DNA from: Streptomyces sp. NBC_00178
GTDB taxonomy: Bacteria; Actinomycetota; Actinomycetes; Streptomycetales; Streptomycetaceae
NCBI RefSeq assembly: GCF_036206005.1
Contig: NZ_CP108143.1
Span: 5,733,501 to 5,797,500, forward strand
Direction of reading: 5' to 3'
Length of the DNA stretch: 64,000 nt
Shown piece by piece: positions 33,848 to 42,144 of this stretch. A program made the position numbers and the translations under genes. The number at the start of each line of letters is the position of its first letter. Within the stretch, counting starts at the first letter, position 1. The notes under the pieces are model-generated. The model was not told the origin of the DNA and searched no databases. It worked only from the letters and a program-made list of their open reading frames with translations.

Positions 33848-34518
33848 GCGCGCTGATCCCCCGCCCGCCCATGGAGGTCGCACCGGGCGCGGTGCACGTC
33901 CCCGGCTGGCTCACCGACGCCGAGCAGCGCGACCTCGTGACGGCCTGCCGTGCCTGGGCCACCGGGCCCGTGCCCATCCGCCGCACGCGACTCCCGCGCG
34001 GCGGCGTCATGTCCGTGCAGACCGTGTGCGTGGGCTGGCACTGGCGCCCGTACGCCTACTCCCGTACCGCGGACGACGTGAACGGCCGGCGGGTCGCGGA
34101 CTTCCCCGACTGGATGGTCCGGCTGGGCCGGCGCGCCCTCCTGGAGGCGTACGGCGACCGGGCGCAGGCGGACGGATACACCCCGGACACCGCACTGATC
34201 AACTTCTACGACGGCCAGGCCAGGATGGGCATGCACCAGGACAAGGACGAGCGCGTCCCGGCCCCGGTCGTCTCCCTGTCCATCGGCGACTCCTGCGTCT
34301 TCCGCGTCGGCAACACCGAGACCCGCACCAGGCCGTACACCGACATCGAACTCGCCTCGGGCGACCTGTTCGTCCTCGGCGGCCCGTCACGCTTCGCCTA
34401 CCACGGGGTCCCCAAGGTCATCGAGGGCACAGGCGACCCCGCGACCGGGCTGAGGTCGGGGCGGCTGAACATCACCATGCGCGTCACGGGGCTCACCGCA
34501 GCGGACGGCGGTGGCTGA
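33844..34518 (+). CDS. AlkB-like Fe(II)/2-oxoglutarate dioxygenase
   Basis: A 224-residue AlkB-family protein expected to demethylate alkylated bases oxidatively. The iron ligands are His131 and Asp133 (GMHQDKDE) and His187 (RFAYHGVPKV), and the 2-oxoglutarate Arg is in GRLNITMRV (about 207-213). The nucleotide-recognition part has VCVGWHWRPYAYSR, and TALINFYDGQARMG begins the core. Length and motifs match AlkB/ABH. It overlaps the preceding unknown gene by 4 nt, in the same direction as ogt, giving an alkylation-repair operon. Confidence 0.9.
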   Translation: MSALIPRPPMEVAPGAVHVPGWLTDAEQRDLVTACRAWATGPVPIRRTRLPRGGVMSVQTVCVGWHWRPYAYSRTADDVNGRRVADFPDWMVRLGRRALLEAYGDRAQADGYTPDTALINFYDGQARMGMHQDKDERVPAPVVSLSIGDSCVFRVGNTETRTRPYTDIELASGDLFVLGGPSRFAYHGVPKVIEGTGDPATGLRSGRLNITMRVTGLTAADGGG

Positions 34519-34630
34519 GGAGCGGTCCATCGGCCGTGGCCACGGCGTTGTCAGTGCGCGCCGGTAGGTTCATTCGTGTTCCGCCGGTCCGGCGTGGACA
34601 ACCCCTCAGCTGTGCATTGGAGATGGCGCG

Positions 34631-35134
34631 TTGTCGGATTGGGAGAGGTCGAGCACGGCGCGGGTCATACCGCCCGCGCGGCCCCGTAAGCTCGCCAAGG
34701 TTCCGTTCGCCGAACTGGCCGACGGACGACTGCAGGGCGTCGTGTCCAGCGGCTCGGACATCGGACGGGTCTACGTGTCCTCGGTCGCGGCCGGGACCTA
34801 CGCCTTCGCCTGCAGCACCAACAACAACCGGCCGTGCGGCGGCGCGCGCGGCTCGTTCTGCAACCACATCGTGGCCTTGGTCAACGAGGCCGTCCTGCAG
34901 TACGGCGCCGCGCGCGTGGTGCGGTACCTCAAGGCAGAGGTCCCCGACGGGGACGTCGACGGGCCCGTGCTCGTCTCGGCCATGAGGAGCGCCCGCCCGC
35001 CGATGGACGCCACCAAGGCCGCCGCCTCGGTCTTCAGCCGCTTCCTCCGCCACCTCACCTACCTGGAACACGCCCCGGCCACCGTGCCGTTGCCCGAGAT
35101 GCAGTTCTTCCCGCCGACCCGGGCGGCGGCGTGA
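34631..35134 (+). CDS. SWIM-type zinc-finger-like protein
   Basis: A 167-residue protein with one Cys/His cluster: FACSTNNNRPCGGARGSFC followed by NHIVALVNEAVLQYG (about 56-90). The final C-x-H and hydrophobic helix match the second half of SWIM fingers. The first pair is C-x9-C rather than the strict C-x-C, so this is a divergent form. The N-terminus is basic, and the C-terminus (SVFSRFLRHLTYLEHAPATV) looks helical. The start is TTG 34631 with GGAGAT before it. It opens a five-gene run (SWIM, unknown, VWA, MoxR, DUF5682-like) with overlaps at most junctions. It may bind nucleic acid or protein partners. Confidence 0.75.
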   Translation: MSDWERSSTARVIPPARPRKLAKVPFAELADGRLQGVVSSGSDIGRVYVSSVAAGTYAFACSTNNNRPCGGARGSFCNHIVALVNEAVLQYGAARVVRYLKAEVPDGDVDGPVLVSAMRSARPPMDATKAAASVFSRFLRHLTYLEHAPATVPLPEMQFFPPTRAAA

Positions 35135-36525
35135 TGCGCGCCGATCTGCTCACCGAGCCCGTGGAGGGACTGGACGAGGCGATGGCCGCCGTCGACGCCT
35201 TCGACCGCGCGCTCGTCGCCGGACTGATCCGGCCGCAGCCCGCCGAGACCGCCGGAGCCACCCGGCTCGCCCACGCCGTCTCGGGGACGCCGCTGGCCGG
35301 CCGGGTCGCCGAGGCGGCGGAGAAGGCCGCGGCCGGAGCCGCCGGTGAGGACCACTTCGTCGCGCTGGCCGCTGCCCGCACCGCGCTGCTCGGCTCGGTC
35401 CACGACGCCCTGCTGGCCCGCGCCGAGGAGGCCGTGGGACGGGCCCGCGAGGACGCCCCCGGCCCCGCGGCCGGTGCGCAGCCGGCGGCGAACCTGCTGA
35501 CCGCCGCCCGCGCCTGGCTGGCCGACCTGGCGCGCTGCGGATGGCAGGGCCTCGACCACGAGGTCGTCTCCGGCGTCGCGGAGGTCGTCTCCGCGATGCT
35601 CCCGGACCCGGCGATGCGCCGGCTCGCCACCCTCCTCGACGGATTCGCCGCCGAACTCGCCGCCTCCTGCCCCGGCGCGTCGATGGAGACCTACCCCGAG
35701 CGCCGCTGGGCCGACCTGTGGTCGCGCGGGATGCTCCTGACCGTGCCCGGCGCCGGCGCCGCGCCCGTCGTCGGGACCGCCGACGGACGCCTCCTGCCGC
35801 TCGGCATCGACGTGCACGAGCACGCGACCGCCGCCCAGGCGCAGGTGCACGCCGTGTTCGAGCCGGCCGACGGCTCCACGCCCCGCCTGGTCCGCGCCAG
35901 TGTCTCGGTGCCCAAGCCCGACACGGTCGTCGGGGCGGGCATCTGGCAACTGCTGCGTCCGCACATGTCCCTGCTGACCGCCGCCGGTGAGGGCCGTTCC
36001 ATGATCCTCACCGGAATGCCGGTCACCGCCGAGGGCGACCTCGTCTGGAGCGACGAGCACGCCCGGCCGGGTGAGCCCGCCGAGGCGTTCGCCACCGCCA
36101 GGGTCTCGCTGCCCACGGCGGCCGCCCAAGCGACCGCGCCCCTGGACCGGCACCCGGCGCGCATCGCCGTACCCGTCTTCCTGGAGGGCTACACCGCGCG
36201 GACGGACGACGACGGCGCGGTGACCTTCACCGTCGCCGGGCTCGAACTCGCCGTCGACACCGACCGGGTGCCTGCCGCCGGCCCGCTCACCCCGGAGGCC
36301 GTGGCCAAGTCGGGTGCGTGCATCGGACTGATCCGCTGGGACGCGGGGGAGTTCGGTGTGCAGCCGCTCGCCGTCGAGACCACCGTGCGCAAGAAGGTGA
36401 CCGCGGTCCACGCGGGGGCCTGGGCGGGCGGCACGGCCGACAAGGCAGGGGTCAGGGCGGAGAAGGCCGCGACCGACGCCGCGAAGGTGCTGACCGAGCG
36501 AGCGGGAAGGCTGCTGCGGAAATGA
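35134..36525 (+). CDS. Uncharacterised protein of the MoxR-VWA module
   Basis: A 463-residue soluble protein of unknown family, coupled to the SWIM gene (TGATG; a GTG 3 nt earlier is also possible) and to the VWA gene (ATGA). The N-terminal half is Ala-rich and helical, for example AMAAVDAFDRALVAGLIRPQ and RTALLGSVHDALLARAEEAV. The C-terminal half is richer in beta strands (VHAVFEPADGSTPRLVRASV, AARIAVPVFLEGYTARTDDD-like RIAVPVFLEGYT, VTFTVAGLELAVDTDRV). No catalytic motif or export signal is visible. Conserved placement between a zinc-finger and a VWA protein suggests a structural or substrate-adaptor role; that is inference. Confidence 0.65.
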   Translation: MRADLLTEPVEGLDEAMAAVDAFDRALVAGLIRPQPAETAGATRLAHAVSGTPLAGRVAEAAEKAAAGAAGEDHFVALAAARTALLGSVHDALLARAEEAVGRAREDAPGPAAGAQPAANLLTAARAWLADLARCGWQGLDHEVVSGVAEVVSAMLPDPAMRRLATLLDGFAAELAASCPGASMETYPERRWADLWSRGMLLTVPGAGAAPVVGTADGRLLPLGIDVHEHATAAQAQVHAVFEPADGSTPRLVRASVSVPKPDTVVGAGIWQLLRPHMSLLTAAGEGRSMILTGMPVTAEGDLVWSDEHARPGEPAEAFATARVSLPTAAAQATAPLDRHPARIAVPVFLEGYTARTDDDGAVTFTVAGLELAVDTDRVPAAGPLTPEAVAKSGACIGLIRWDAGEFGVQPLAVETTVRKKVTAVHAGAWAGGTADKAGVRAEKAATDAAKVLTERAGRLLRK

Positions 36526-37952
36526 CGGAGCAGGAGATCCCCGGGGCACCCGCCACGACCTCGTACGACAACCGGCGCCAGGTCATGTACTGGCGCCTCC
36601 TCGCCCGGCTCTTCGACCACGAGGAGCAGGCGTCCCTGGAAGCGGCGAGCCTCGCCGTCGTCGAGGACATCGGACTGCCCGGCGCGCTACTGGACCCGCA
36701 GGCCTCCGTCGACTCGGTCGTGCAGCGCCATCCGGAGCTGGCAGCCGAGTTCGACGGCCTGATGGTCCCGGAGGCCGCGGAGGACGGACCCCGCGCGCAG
36801 GACGCCGACGACGGCCGCGACCGGGCCGCCGAGGTGCGGCGCGCGGCACTCGTGTCCAAGGTGCTGCTCAACGTCTTCCACTCCCCGCCCGGCACCGTCA
36901 CCGCCGGTCAGCTGTCGCGCTGGCAGTCCGACGCGGACTGGCTGGAGCGCGCCCTCGGCTGCGAGCCCGGGCAACTGCGCGGCGGCCGTCGCGGGGGCAG
37001 GGGCGCCGGCCCGACCGGCACGGGAGGCGGCGGCAGGACACCCGACCTCAGCCGGCTCATCCCGGAGATCGGACCCGAGCTCGGCTCCATCGAGGCCGGC
37101 CTCGTCAAGCGGATGCGGCTGCGCGAGGTCCTCGCCGACCCCGGGCTCGCCGCGCAGCTGACGCCGAGCATGTCGCTGATCGAGCAGCTGCTGCGCGACA
37201 AGGACAACCTCTCCGGCGTCGCGCTGGCCAACGCCAAGGCCCTCATCCGCCGGTTCGTCGACGAGGTCGCCGAAGTGCTCCGCACCCAGGTGGAGAAGTC
37301 CACGGTCGGCGCCCTGGACCGGTCGGTCCCGCCCAAGCGGGTGTTCCGCAACCTGGACCTCGACCGGACGATCTGGAAGAACCTCACCAACTGGAGCCCC
37401 GAGGAGGAGCGGCTCTACGTGGACCGCCTCTTCTACCGGCACACCGCGCGGAAGACGACGCCCCAGCGGCTGATCGTGGTGGTCGACCAGTCGGGCTCGA
37501 TGGTGGACTCGATGGTCAACTGCACCATCCTGGCCTCGATCTTCGCCGGGCTGCCCAAGGTGGACGTGCACCTCATCGCGTACGACACGCAGGCGCTCGA
37601 TCTCACCCCATGGGTGCACGACCCGTTCGAGACGCTGCTGCGCACCAACCTCGGCGGCGGAACCGACGGCACCGTCGCCATGGCCCTCGCCCAGCCGAAG
37701 ATCGCCGAGCCCCGCAACACCGTCGTGGTCTGGATATCGGACTTCTACGAATGGCGGAGCGAGCCCCTGTTCGAGAGCATGGCCGCGATCCACCGCTCCG
37801 GGGCCAAGTTCATCCCCGTCGGTTCGGTGACGAGCTCCGGGCGCGCCAGCGTGAACCCCTGGTTCCGGGAGCGCTTCAAGGACCAGGGCACTCCGGTGCT
37901 GTCCGGCCACATCCGCAAGCTCGTCCACGAGCTCAAGACCTTCCTCACCTAG
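36522..37952 (+). CDS. VWA (CoxE-like) domain protein, MoxR partner
   Basis: A 476-residue protein. The C-terminal von Willebrand A domain (about 315-476) has an intact MIDAS: VVVDQSGSMVDSM (about 322-334), the Thr in LGGGTDGTVAM and the Asp in VVVWISDFYEW. The N-terminal 300 residues are helical with a Gly/Arg linker (GGRRGGRGAG). VWA proteins of this kind work with MoxR-family AAA ATPases (as CbbO with CbbQ, NorD with NorQ and ViaA with RavA) as adaptors for protein remodelling or metal insertion. It overlaps the upstream gene by 4 nt and the MoxR gene follows after 95 nt. Confidence 0.85.
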   Translation: MTEQEIPGAPATTSYDNRRQVMYWRLLARLFDHEEQASLEAASLAVVEDIGLPGALLDPQASVDSVVQRHPELAAEFDGLMVPEAAEDGPRAQDADDGRDRAAEVRRAALVSKVLLNVFHSPPGTVTAGQLSRWQSDADWLERALGCEPGQLRGGRRGGRGAGPTGTGGGGRTPDLSRLIPEIGPELGSIEAGLVKRMRLREVLADPGLAAQLTPSMSLIEQLLRDKDNLSGVALANAKALIRRFVDEVAEVLRTQVEKSTVGALDRSVPPKRVFRNLDLDRTIWKNLTNWSPEEERLYVDRLFYRHTARKTTPQRLIVVVDQSGSMVDSMVNCTILASIFAGLPKVDVHLIAYDTQALDLTPWVHDPFETLLRTNLGGGTDGTVAMALAQPKIAEPRNTVVVWISDFYEWRSEPLFESMAAIHRSGAKFIPVGSVTSSGRASVNPWFRERFKDQGTPVLSGHIRKLVHELKTFLT

Positions 37953-38047
37953 CCCGCTCCGGTCCGCGGCCGTCGTCCCGGACCGAAGAGCGGCCGGCTC
38001 CGTGCGAGCCGCACACACCCCACCCGCATCCTTCGAAAGGCACACCC

Positions 38048-39160
38048 ATGTCCGACCTGTTGCGCGCCCCCGCCGAGATCAAGTACGCCGAGGAGCTCGA
38101 CTGGCTGGAGTCGGTCGACGACGCGCCCAAGCCCTTCTCGTGGCGCCTGTCACCCAAGATGGTCCGCCTCTTCATCCTGGGCTCCGAGCGCGCGGACGGC
38201 CTCGACCGCGAGATCCCCCAGAAGTGGTACGGCGACCGCAGCTTCGTCGAGCGGTCCATCGTCACGCTGGCCTCCGACCGCGGACTGCTCCTGATCGGCG
38301 ACCCGGGGACGGGCAAGAGCTGGCTGGCCGAGCTGCTGTCGGCGGCCATCTCCCGCAACTCGACACGCGTGGTGCAGGGGACGGCCGGCACCACCGAGGA
38401 CCACATCAAGTACTCCTGGAACGTCTCGATGGTCATCTCCAAGGGCCAGTCGCGTGAGTCGATGATCCCCTCGCCGATCATGACCGCGATGGAGACCGGC
38501 ACGATCGGCCGCTTCGAGGAGCTCACCCGCTCCACCAGCGACGTACAGGACGCCCTGATCTCCATCCTGTCCGAGAAGTACATCTCGGTGCCGGAGATGG
38601 ACAGCGACAACATCGTCTTCGCCAAGCCGGGCTTCTCCGTCATCGCCACCGCCAACAGCCGCGACCGCGGGGTCAACGACCTGTCCTCCGCCCTCAAGCG
38701 CCGCTTCAACTTCGTCCGCATCCCGGTGGTGACCAACAAGAAGAGCGAGGCGGAGATCGTCCGCTTCCGCACCGAGGAACTGCTGCGCCGCCACCAGATC
38801 GACCTCGACGTGCCGCCCACCCTCCTCGACGTACTCCTGCAGAGCTTCGCCGACCTGCGGGCCTCCTCGGCGGCCGCGGGCAGCGACGACGAGAAGCTGG
38901 AGTCGGCCCTGTCCAGCGCCGAGCAGATCGGTGTGCTGGAGGACGCGATCCTGCACAGCAACTTCTTCGGGGAGCGGGCCCTGACGGCCCGCACCCTCGC
39001 GTCCTCGCTCGTCGGATCGCTGGCGCGCCGCGAACCCGAGGACCTGGCCATCCTCAACAAGTACCTGCACGGCGTCGTCGAGCCGCGCAGCAAGGAGGAG
39101 GGGGGCTCCTGGCCGGAGTTCCTCGAGGGCGGCCGCGACGCGATCGCCACCCTGTCGTGA
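38048..39160 (+). CDS. MoxR-family AAA+ ATPase
   Basis: A 370-residue AAA+ protein. Walker A GDPGTGKS is at residues 84-91, the Walker B-like acidic pair in GRFEELTRS (about 157-165), sensor 1 in VIATANSRDRGVNDLSSAL, and the arginine finger region in SSALKRRFNF. The insert DALISILSEKYISVPEMDSD is typical of MoxR proteins. ATG 38048 is preceded by GAAAGG. The stop overlaps the next gene by 4 nt. With the upstream VWA protein it should form an ATP-driven remodelling pair; the client is unknown, but the DUF5682-like product is the obvious candidate. Confidence 0.88.
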   Translation: MSDLLRAPAEIKYAEELDWLESVDDAPKPFSWRLSPKMVRLFILGSERADGLDREIPQKWYGDRSFVERSIVTLASDRGLLLIGDPGTGKSWLAELLSAAISRNSTRVVQGTAGTTEDHIKYSWNVSMVISKGQSRESMIPSPIMTAMETGTIGRFEELTRSTSDVQDALISILSEKYISVPEMDSDNIVFAKPGFSVIATANSRDRGVNDLSSALKRRFNFVRIPVVTNKKSEAEIVRFRTEELLRRHQIDLDVPPTLLDVLLQSFADLRASSAAAGSDDEKLESALSSAEQIGVLEDAILHSNFFGERALTARTLASSLVGSLARREPEDLAILNKYLHGVVEPRSKEEGGSWPEFLEGGRDAIATLS

Positions 39161-42051
39161 GCCCGGCCGGCCCCGGGAGCCCCGACGGTCCCGCCAACCC
39201 TGAGAGTCCCGTGAGCCCTGCGACCCCCGGCGGCCCTGTGAAACCAGTCCTGAGCGCGGACGTCCCCGACGGCCGGCAGACGCCCTTCGAGGCCCTGCGC
39301 GGGCAGCTCCAGCACGCGGCGACGGAGTTCGCCGACGGGCCGGACGCGCTGCAGGGCATCCTCCTCGGCATCGTCGACGACGTCGAGCGGGCCGTCCACG
39401 AGCCGCTGGAGATCTTCCCCGTCTGCCACCACTCGCCCGCCTCGGCCGTCGCCATGGCGCGCCGGCTGCGGGAGAAGCAGCCGAAGGTGGTCTACCTGGA
39501 GCTGTGCGAGGACATGGCGCCGCTCCTGTCCGAGCTGCGCAACTGCCGCCTCCCCGTGGCCGTCCAGGCCTTCGCGAGCGACGTCCGGGGATTCCCCGCG
39601 GAGTGGGCGCCGCTCTCGGTCGTCGCCCCGATCACGGAGGCGTCGGCCGAGTACCAGGCCATCGCCTACGCGCTGGACACCCCGGGCGTCGAGCTGGTCC
39701 TCGTCGACCGGTCCTCCGACCACGTGTTCCAGTGGCAGGCCGGCGTGCAGGAGCCCGCAGGACCCGGCGACCGGCCCACCGAGGAGGAGGCGGCGCTCCA
39801 TGGCGACGCCGTCGGCGTGGAGATCGGCGACCTCCGCCCGCGCTTCGCCGAACTGGAGGAACACCTGCTGCACCACGGCAGGGTGCGGCACTGGTCGGAG
39901 TGGTGGCACCAGTACGTCGAGCTGCCGCTCGGCGACAGCGACCACGACACCTACCGGCAGGTGATGCTCCTGATCGGCAGCCTGTTCCGGCGTCTGGCCC
40001 CGGGCGACCCGGGGCGGGTCCGCGTCGACGAGGACCGCGAGCGGTACATGTGGACCCGGATGCGCGAACACCTCGCCGCGACCGGCACCGACCCCGAGGA
40101 CTGCCTCTACGTCTGCGGCGCGTTCCACGCGTCCAGCCGGGTGGCGGAGTTCGGCGTGCACGGCAGCGACACCTTCGAGATCACCCCTCCGGGCGGGAGC
40201 ACCTGGAGGCACGGCCTGATCCCGTCCAGCCACGCCGCCATCGAGGCGCAGTTCGGCCTCGCGGCGGGCTCGGTCTCGATCGCCGCCACCCAGTGGGCGA
40301 AGAACCTCAAGCGGACCCGGGTGCAGCCGTTCCGGCTCGCCGGGCAGGCCGGCGGGAAGCCGAGGAAGGCGGCGGCACCGGCCGTCCCCGCGGCCCCGGA
40401 GCAGCCCTCCGACAAGCTGTCCGGCTTCCTGCAGAGCCCGCCCGCCCTCGACCGGCTGGACGAGGCCGAACTCCTCGGCTGGTCCGTGGAGATCGTGCGC
40501 TCGGCCCGCCGCAACGGCTATCTCGCGTCCACCGCCGACGCCATCTCGGTGTTCGAGACGTCGATCCTGCTGGCCGGCATGCGGGACCGGGCGAGGCCCA
40601 CCCCGTACGACTTCCAGGACGCCGCGGTCACCTGCATCGAGAAGGACACCGTGCCCGGCCGGCGAGACGTGCGCCGCCTCGTCGAGATCCTGATGGGCGG
40701 CGACCGCGTCGGCCAGGTCGGTTACGAGGCGCTGCCGCCGCTGGCGCGGGACGTGCACGACAGACTCGCCCCGCTGGACATGAAGCTCCAGCAGCGCGGC
40801 GTGCAGCGGGCGTTGCTCGACATGACGTCCCGGCCGGAGCTGCGGCCGTGCTCCGACGTGCTGTGGATGCTGCGCCGCCTCATGCCGCACGGCGCCGCAC
40901 GGCCGATCATGGGGGAGCGGGAGCTCGGCAAACGGTCGGTGCAGGAGTCCTGGGACCTCGCCCTCGGCACCCACCAGCGGGCCCTGATCGAGCTCGGCTA
41001 CGAGGGCGTGAGCATCGAGCAGGTCCTCGAACAGCGCCTGCGCCGCGTGGCGTACGCCCCGGACGTCACCACCGCGGCGGTCCTGGAGGCCGTCGAGGAC
41101 GCGGTGCTGTACCTCGGCGGCGACCGCCTGGCCGACGAGCTGGGCACCCGGGCGCTGGAGGTGCTGGCCACCGAGCGCAGCGTCGACGGGGCGCCGGAGG
41201 TGCTGCGCCGGGTGCGCAGGCTGCTGGCGTACTACCGGATCAGCCGCCCCGTGCTGCCGTCCTGGATCGAGTCCTTCGCGAAGACGGGCTACGCCCACTA
41301 CTGCACGCTCCTGCCGACGGCGTTCACCGACGAGGACGCGACCGTGCGCCAGGTCGCGGCGATGCTGGGCTTCCTGTTCAGCATGGAGAGCCTCGCCCTG
41401 TCGCTCGGCTGCGACCGCACGCAGCTCGACCTGGCCTTCGCGCAGTCCCACCCGCGGGAACCGTCGAGGACGGCTCTGCTGTGGGCGGCCCAGGTGCAGC
41501 TCGGGCAGCTCTCCCGCACCGATCTGCGGGAGCGGTGCGACGCGCTGCTGGACGACCCTCTGGTGGTGCCCGCCTACCCGCGCTACCTCAGCGGTCTCCT
41601 CCATGCCCTGGAACCGGTCCCGCAGCTGGCCGACTTCGTCGTGGAAGCGGTGTCGAACGCCTTCGCGCGGCTGCCTGACCCGGTGCTGCTGCCCTGGCTG
41701 CCGATGCTGATCACCACGCTGCGGTCCGAGGGCGCCGACCTGGCTCCGCTGCTGATCCGCGAGGCGGGACGCGTCTTCCCGGGCCGGCTGCCGGTTCTGG
41801 ACAGCTGGGTCCCGCCGTGGAAGGCCGCCGTGGAGTCACCGGCCGTCCCCGCCACGGACGGCGGCGGCACCGCACGCCGCGCGGTGCTGCTGTCCGTGTA
41901 CCCCGAGACCTGCGACGGCCTGGCGCTGCTGCTGGGCTGCGAGGGCACCTGGGAGGCGGGGGCGGAGGCCGAGGCTCCGGGCGGAGCGGCGATCGTCGGC
42001 CGCCACCCGGAGGCCGCGGCCGCGCTGGAGGCGCTGCTGGCCGGAGTCTGA
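39157..42051 (+). CDS. DUF5682-like large protein of the MoxR-VWA module
   Basis: A 964-residue protein. After a Pro/Gly/Ser-rich N-terminus (about 1-35) there is a first domain with PVCHHSPAS (88-96), YLELCED (113-119) and VCGAFHAS (His324). This spaced His-Glu-His pattern resembles the ChaN/TraB/EreA-type hydrolase superfamily, though the match is from motifs only. The rest (about 400-960) is helical and lacks clear motifs; it may be a repeat scaffold. I recall this family as DUF5682, commonly beside MoxR and VWA genes in actinomycetes. GTG 39157 overlaps the MoxR stop. It is the last gene of the module. Confidence 0.75.
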   Translation: MSPAGPGSPDGPANPESPVSPATPGGPVKPVLSADVPDGRQTPFEALRGQLQHAATEFADGPDALQGILLGIVDDVERAVHEPLEIFPVCHHSPASAVAMARRLREKQPKVVYLELCEDMAPLLSELRNCRLPVAVQAFASDVRGFPAEWAPLSVVAPITEASAEYQAIAYALDTPGVELVLVDRSSDHVFQWQAGVQEPAGPGDRPTEEEAALHGDAVGVEIGDLRPRFAELEEHLLHHGRVRHWSEWWHQYVELPLGDSDHDTYRQVMLLIGSLFRRLAPGDPGRVRVDEDRERYMWTRMREHLAATGTDPEDCLYVCGAFHASSRVAEFGVHGSDTFEITPPGGSTWRHGLIPSSHAAIEAQFGLAAGSVSIAATQWAKNLKRTRVQPFRLAGQAGGKPRKAAAPAVPAAPEQPSDKLSGFLQSPPALDRLDEAELLGWSVEIVRSARRNGYLASTADAISVFETSILLAGMRDRARPTPYDFQDAAVTCIEKDTVPGRRDVRRLVEILMGGDRVGQVGYEALPPLARDVHDRLAPLDMKLQQRGVQRALLDMTSRPELRPCSDVLWMLRRLMPHGAARPIMGERELGKRSVQESWDLALGTHQRALIELGYEGVSIEQVLEQRLRRVAYAPDVTTAAVLEAVEDAVLYLGGDRLADELGTRALEVLATERSVDGAPEVLRRVRRLLAYYRISRPVLPSWIESFAKTGYAHYCTLLPTAFTDEDATVRQVAAMLGFLFSMESLALSLGCDRTQLDLAFAQSHPREPSRTALLWAAQVQLGQLSRTDLRERCDALLDDPLVVPAYPRYLSGLLHALEPVPQLADFVVEAVSNAFARLPDPVLLPWLPMLITTLRSEGADLAPLLIREAGRVFPGRLPVLDSWVPPWKAAVESPAVPATDGGGTARRAVLLSVYPETCDGLALLLGCEGTWEAGAEAEAPGGAAIVGRHPEAAAALEALLAGV

Positions 42052-42144
42052 GACCGGGCGGCGGGCGAAGTGCCGCTGGACGCCCGGCACGGCCGGAGGT
42101 ACTTTCGCCCTCCACCTTCAGCTCCGGTACACCTGGGAGTCACG

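Noticed and set aside
37945..41604. Very long open frame on the minus strand opposite the MoxR and DUF5682-like genes
   Set aside because: It is antisense to genes with clear motifs, shows only low-complexity Arg/Gly/His-rich sequence and has no ribosome site; it is a result of high GC third positions.
34631..42051. MoxR-VWA module considered as a tellurite-resistance (Ter) locus
   Set aside because: No TerD/TerC-type proteins are present; the gene set fits a MoxR-VWA-DUF5682 module instead.
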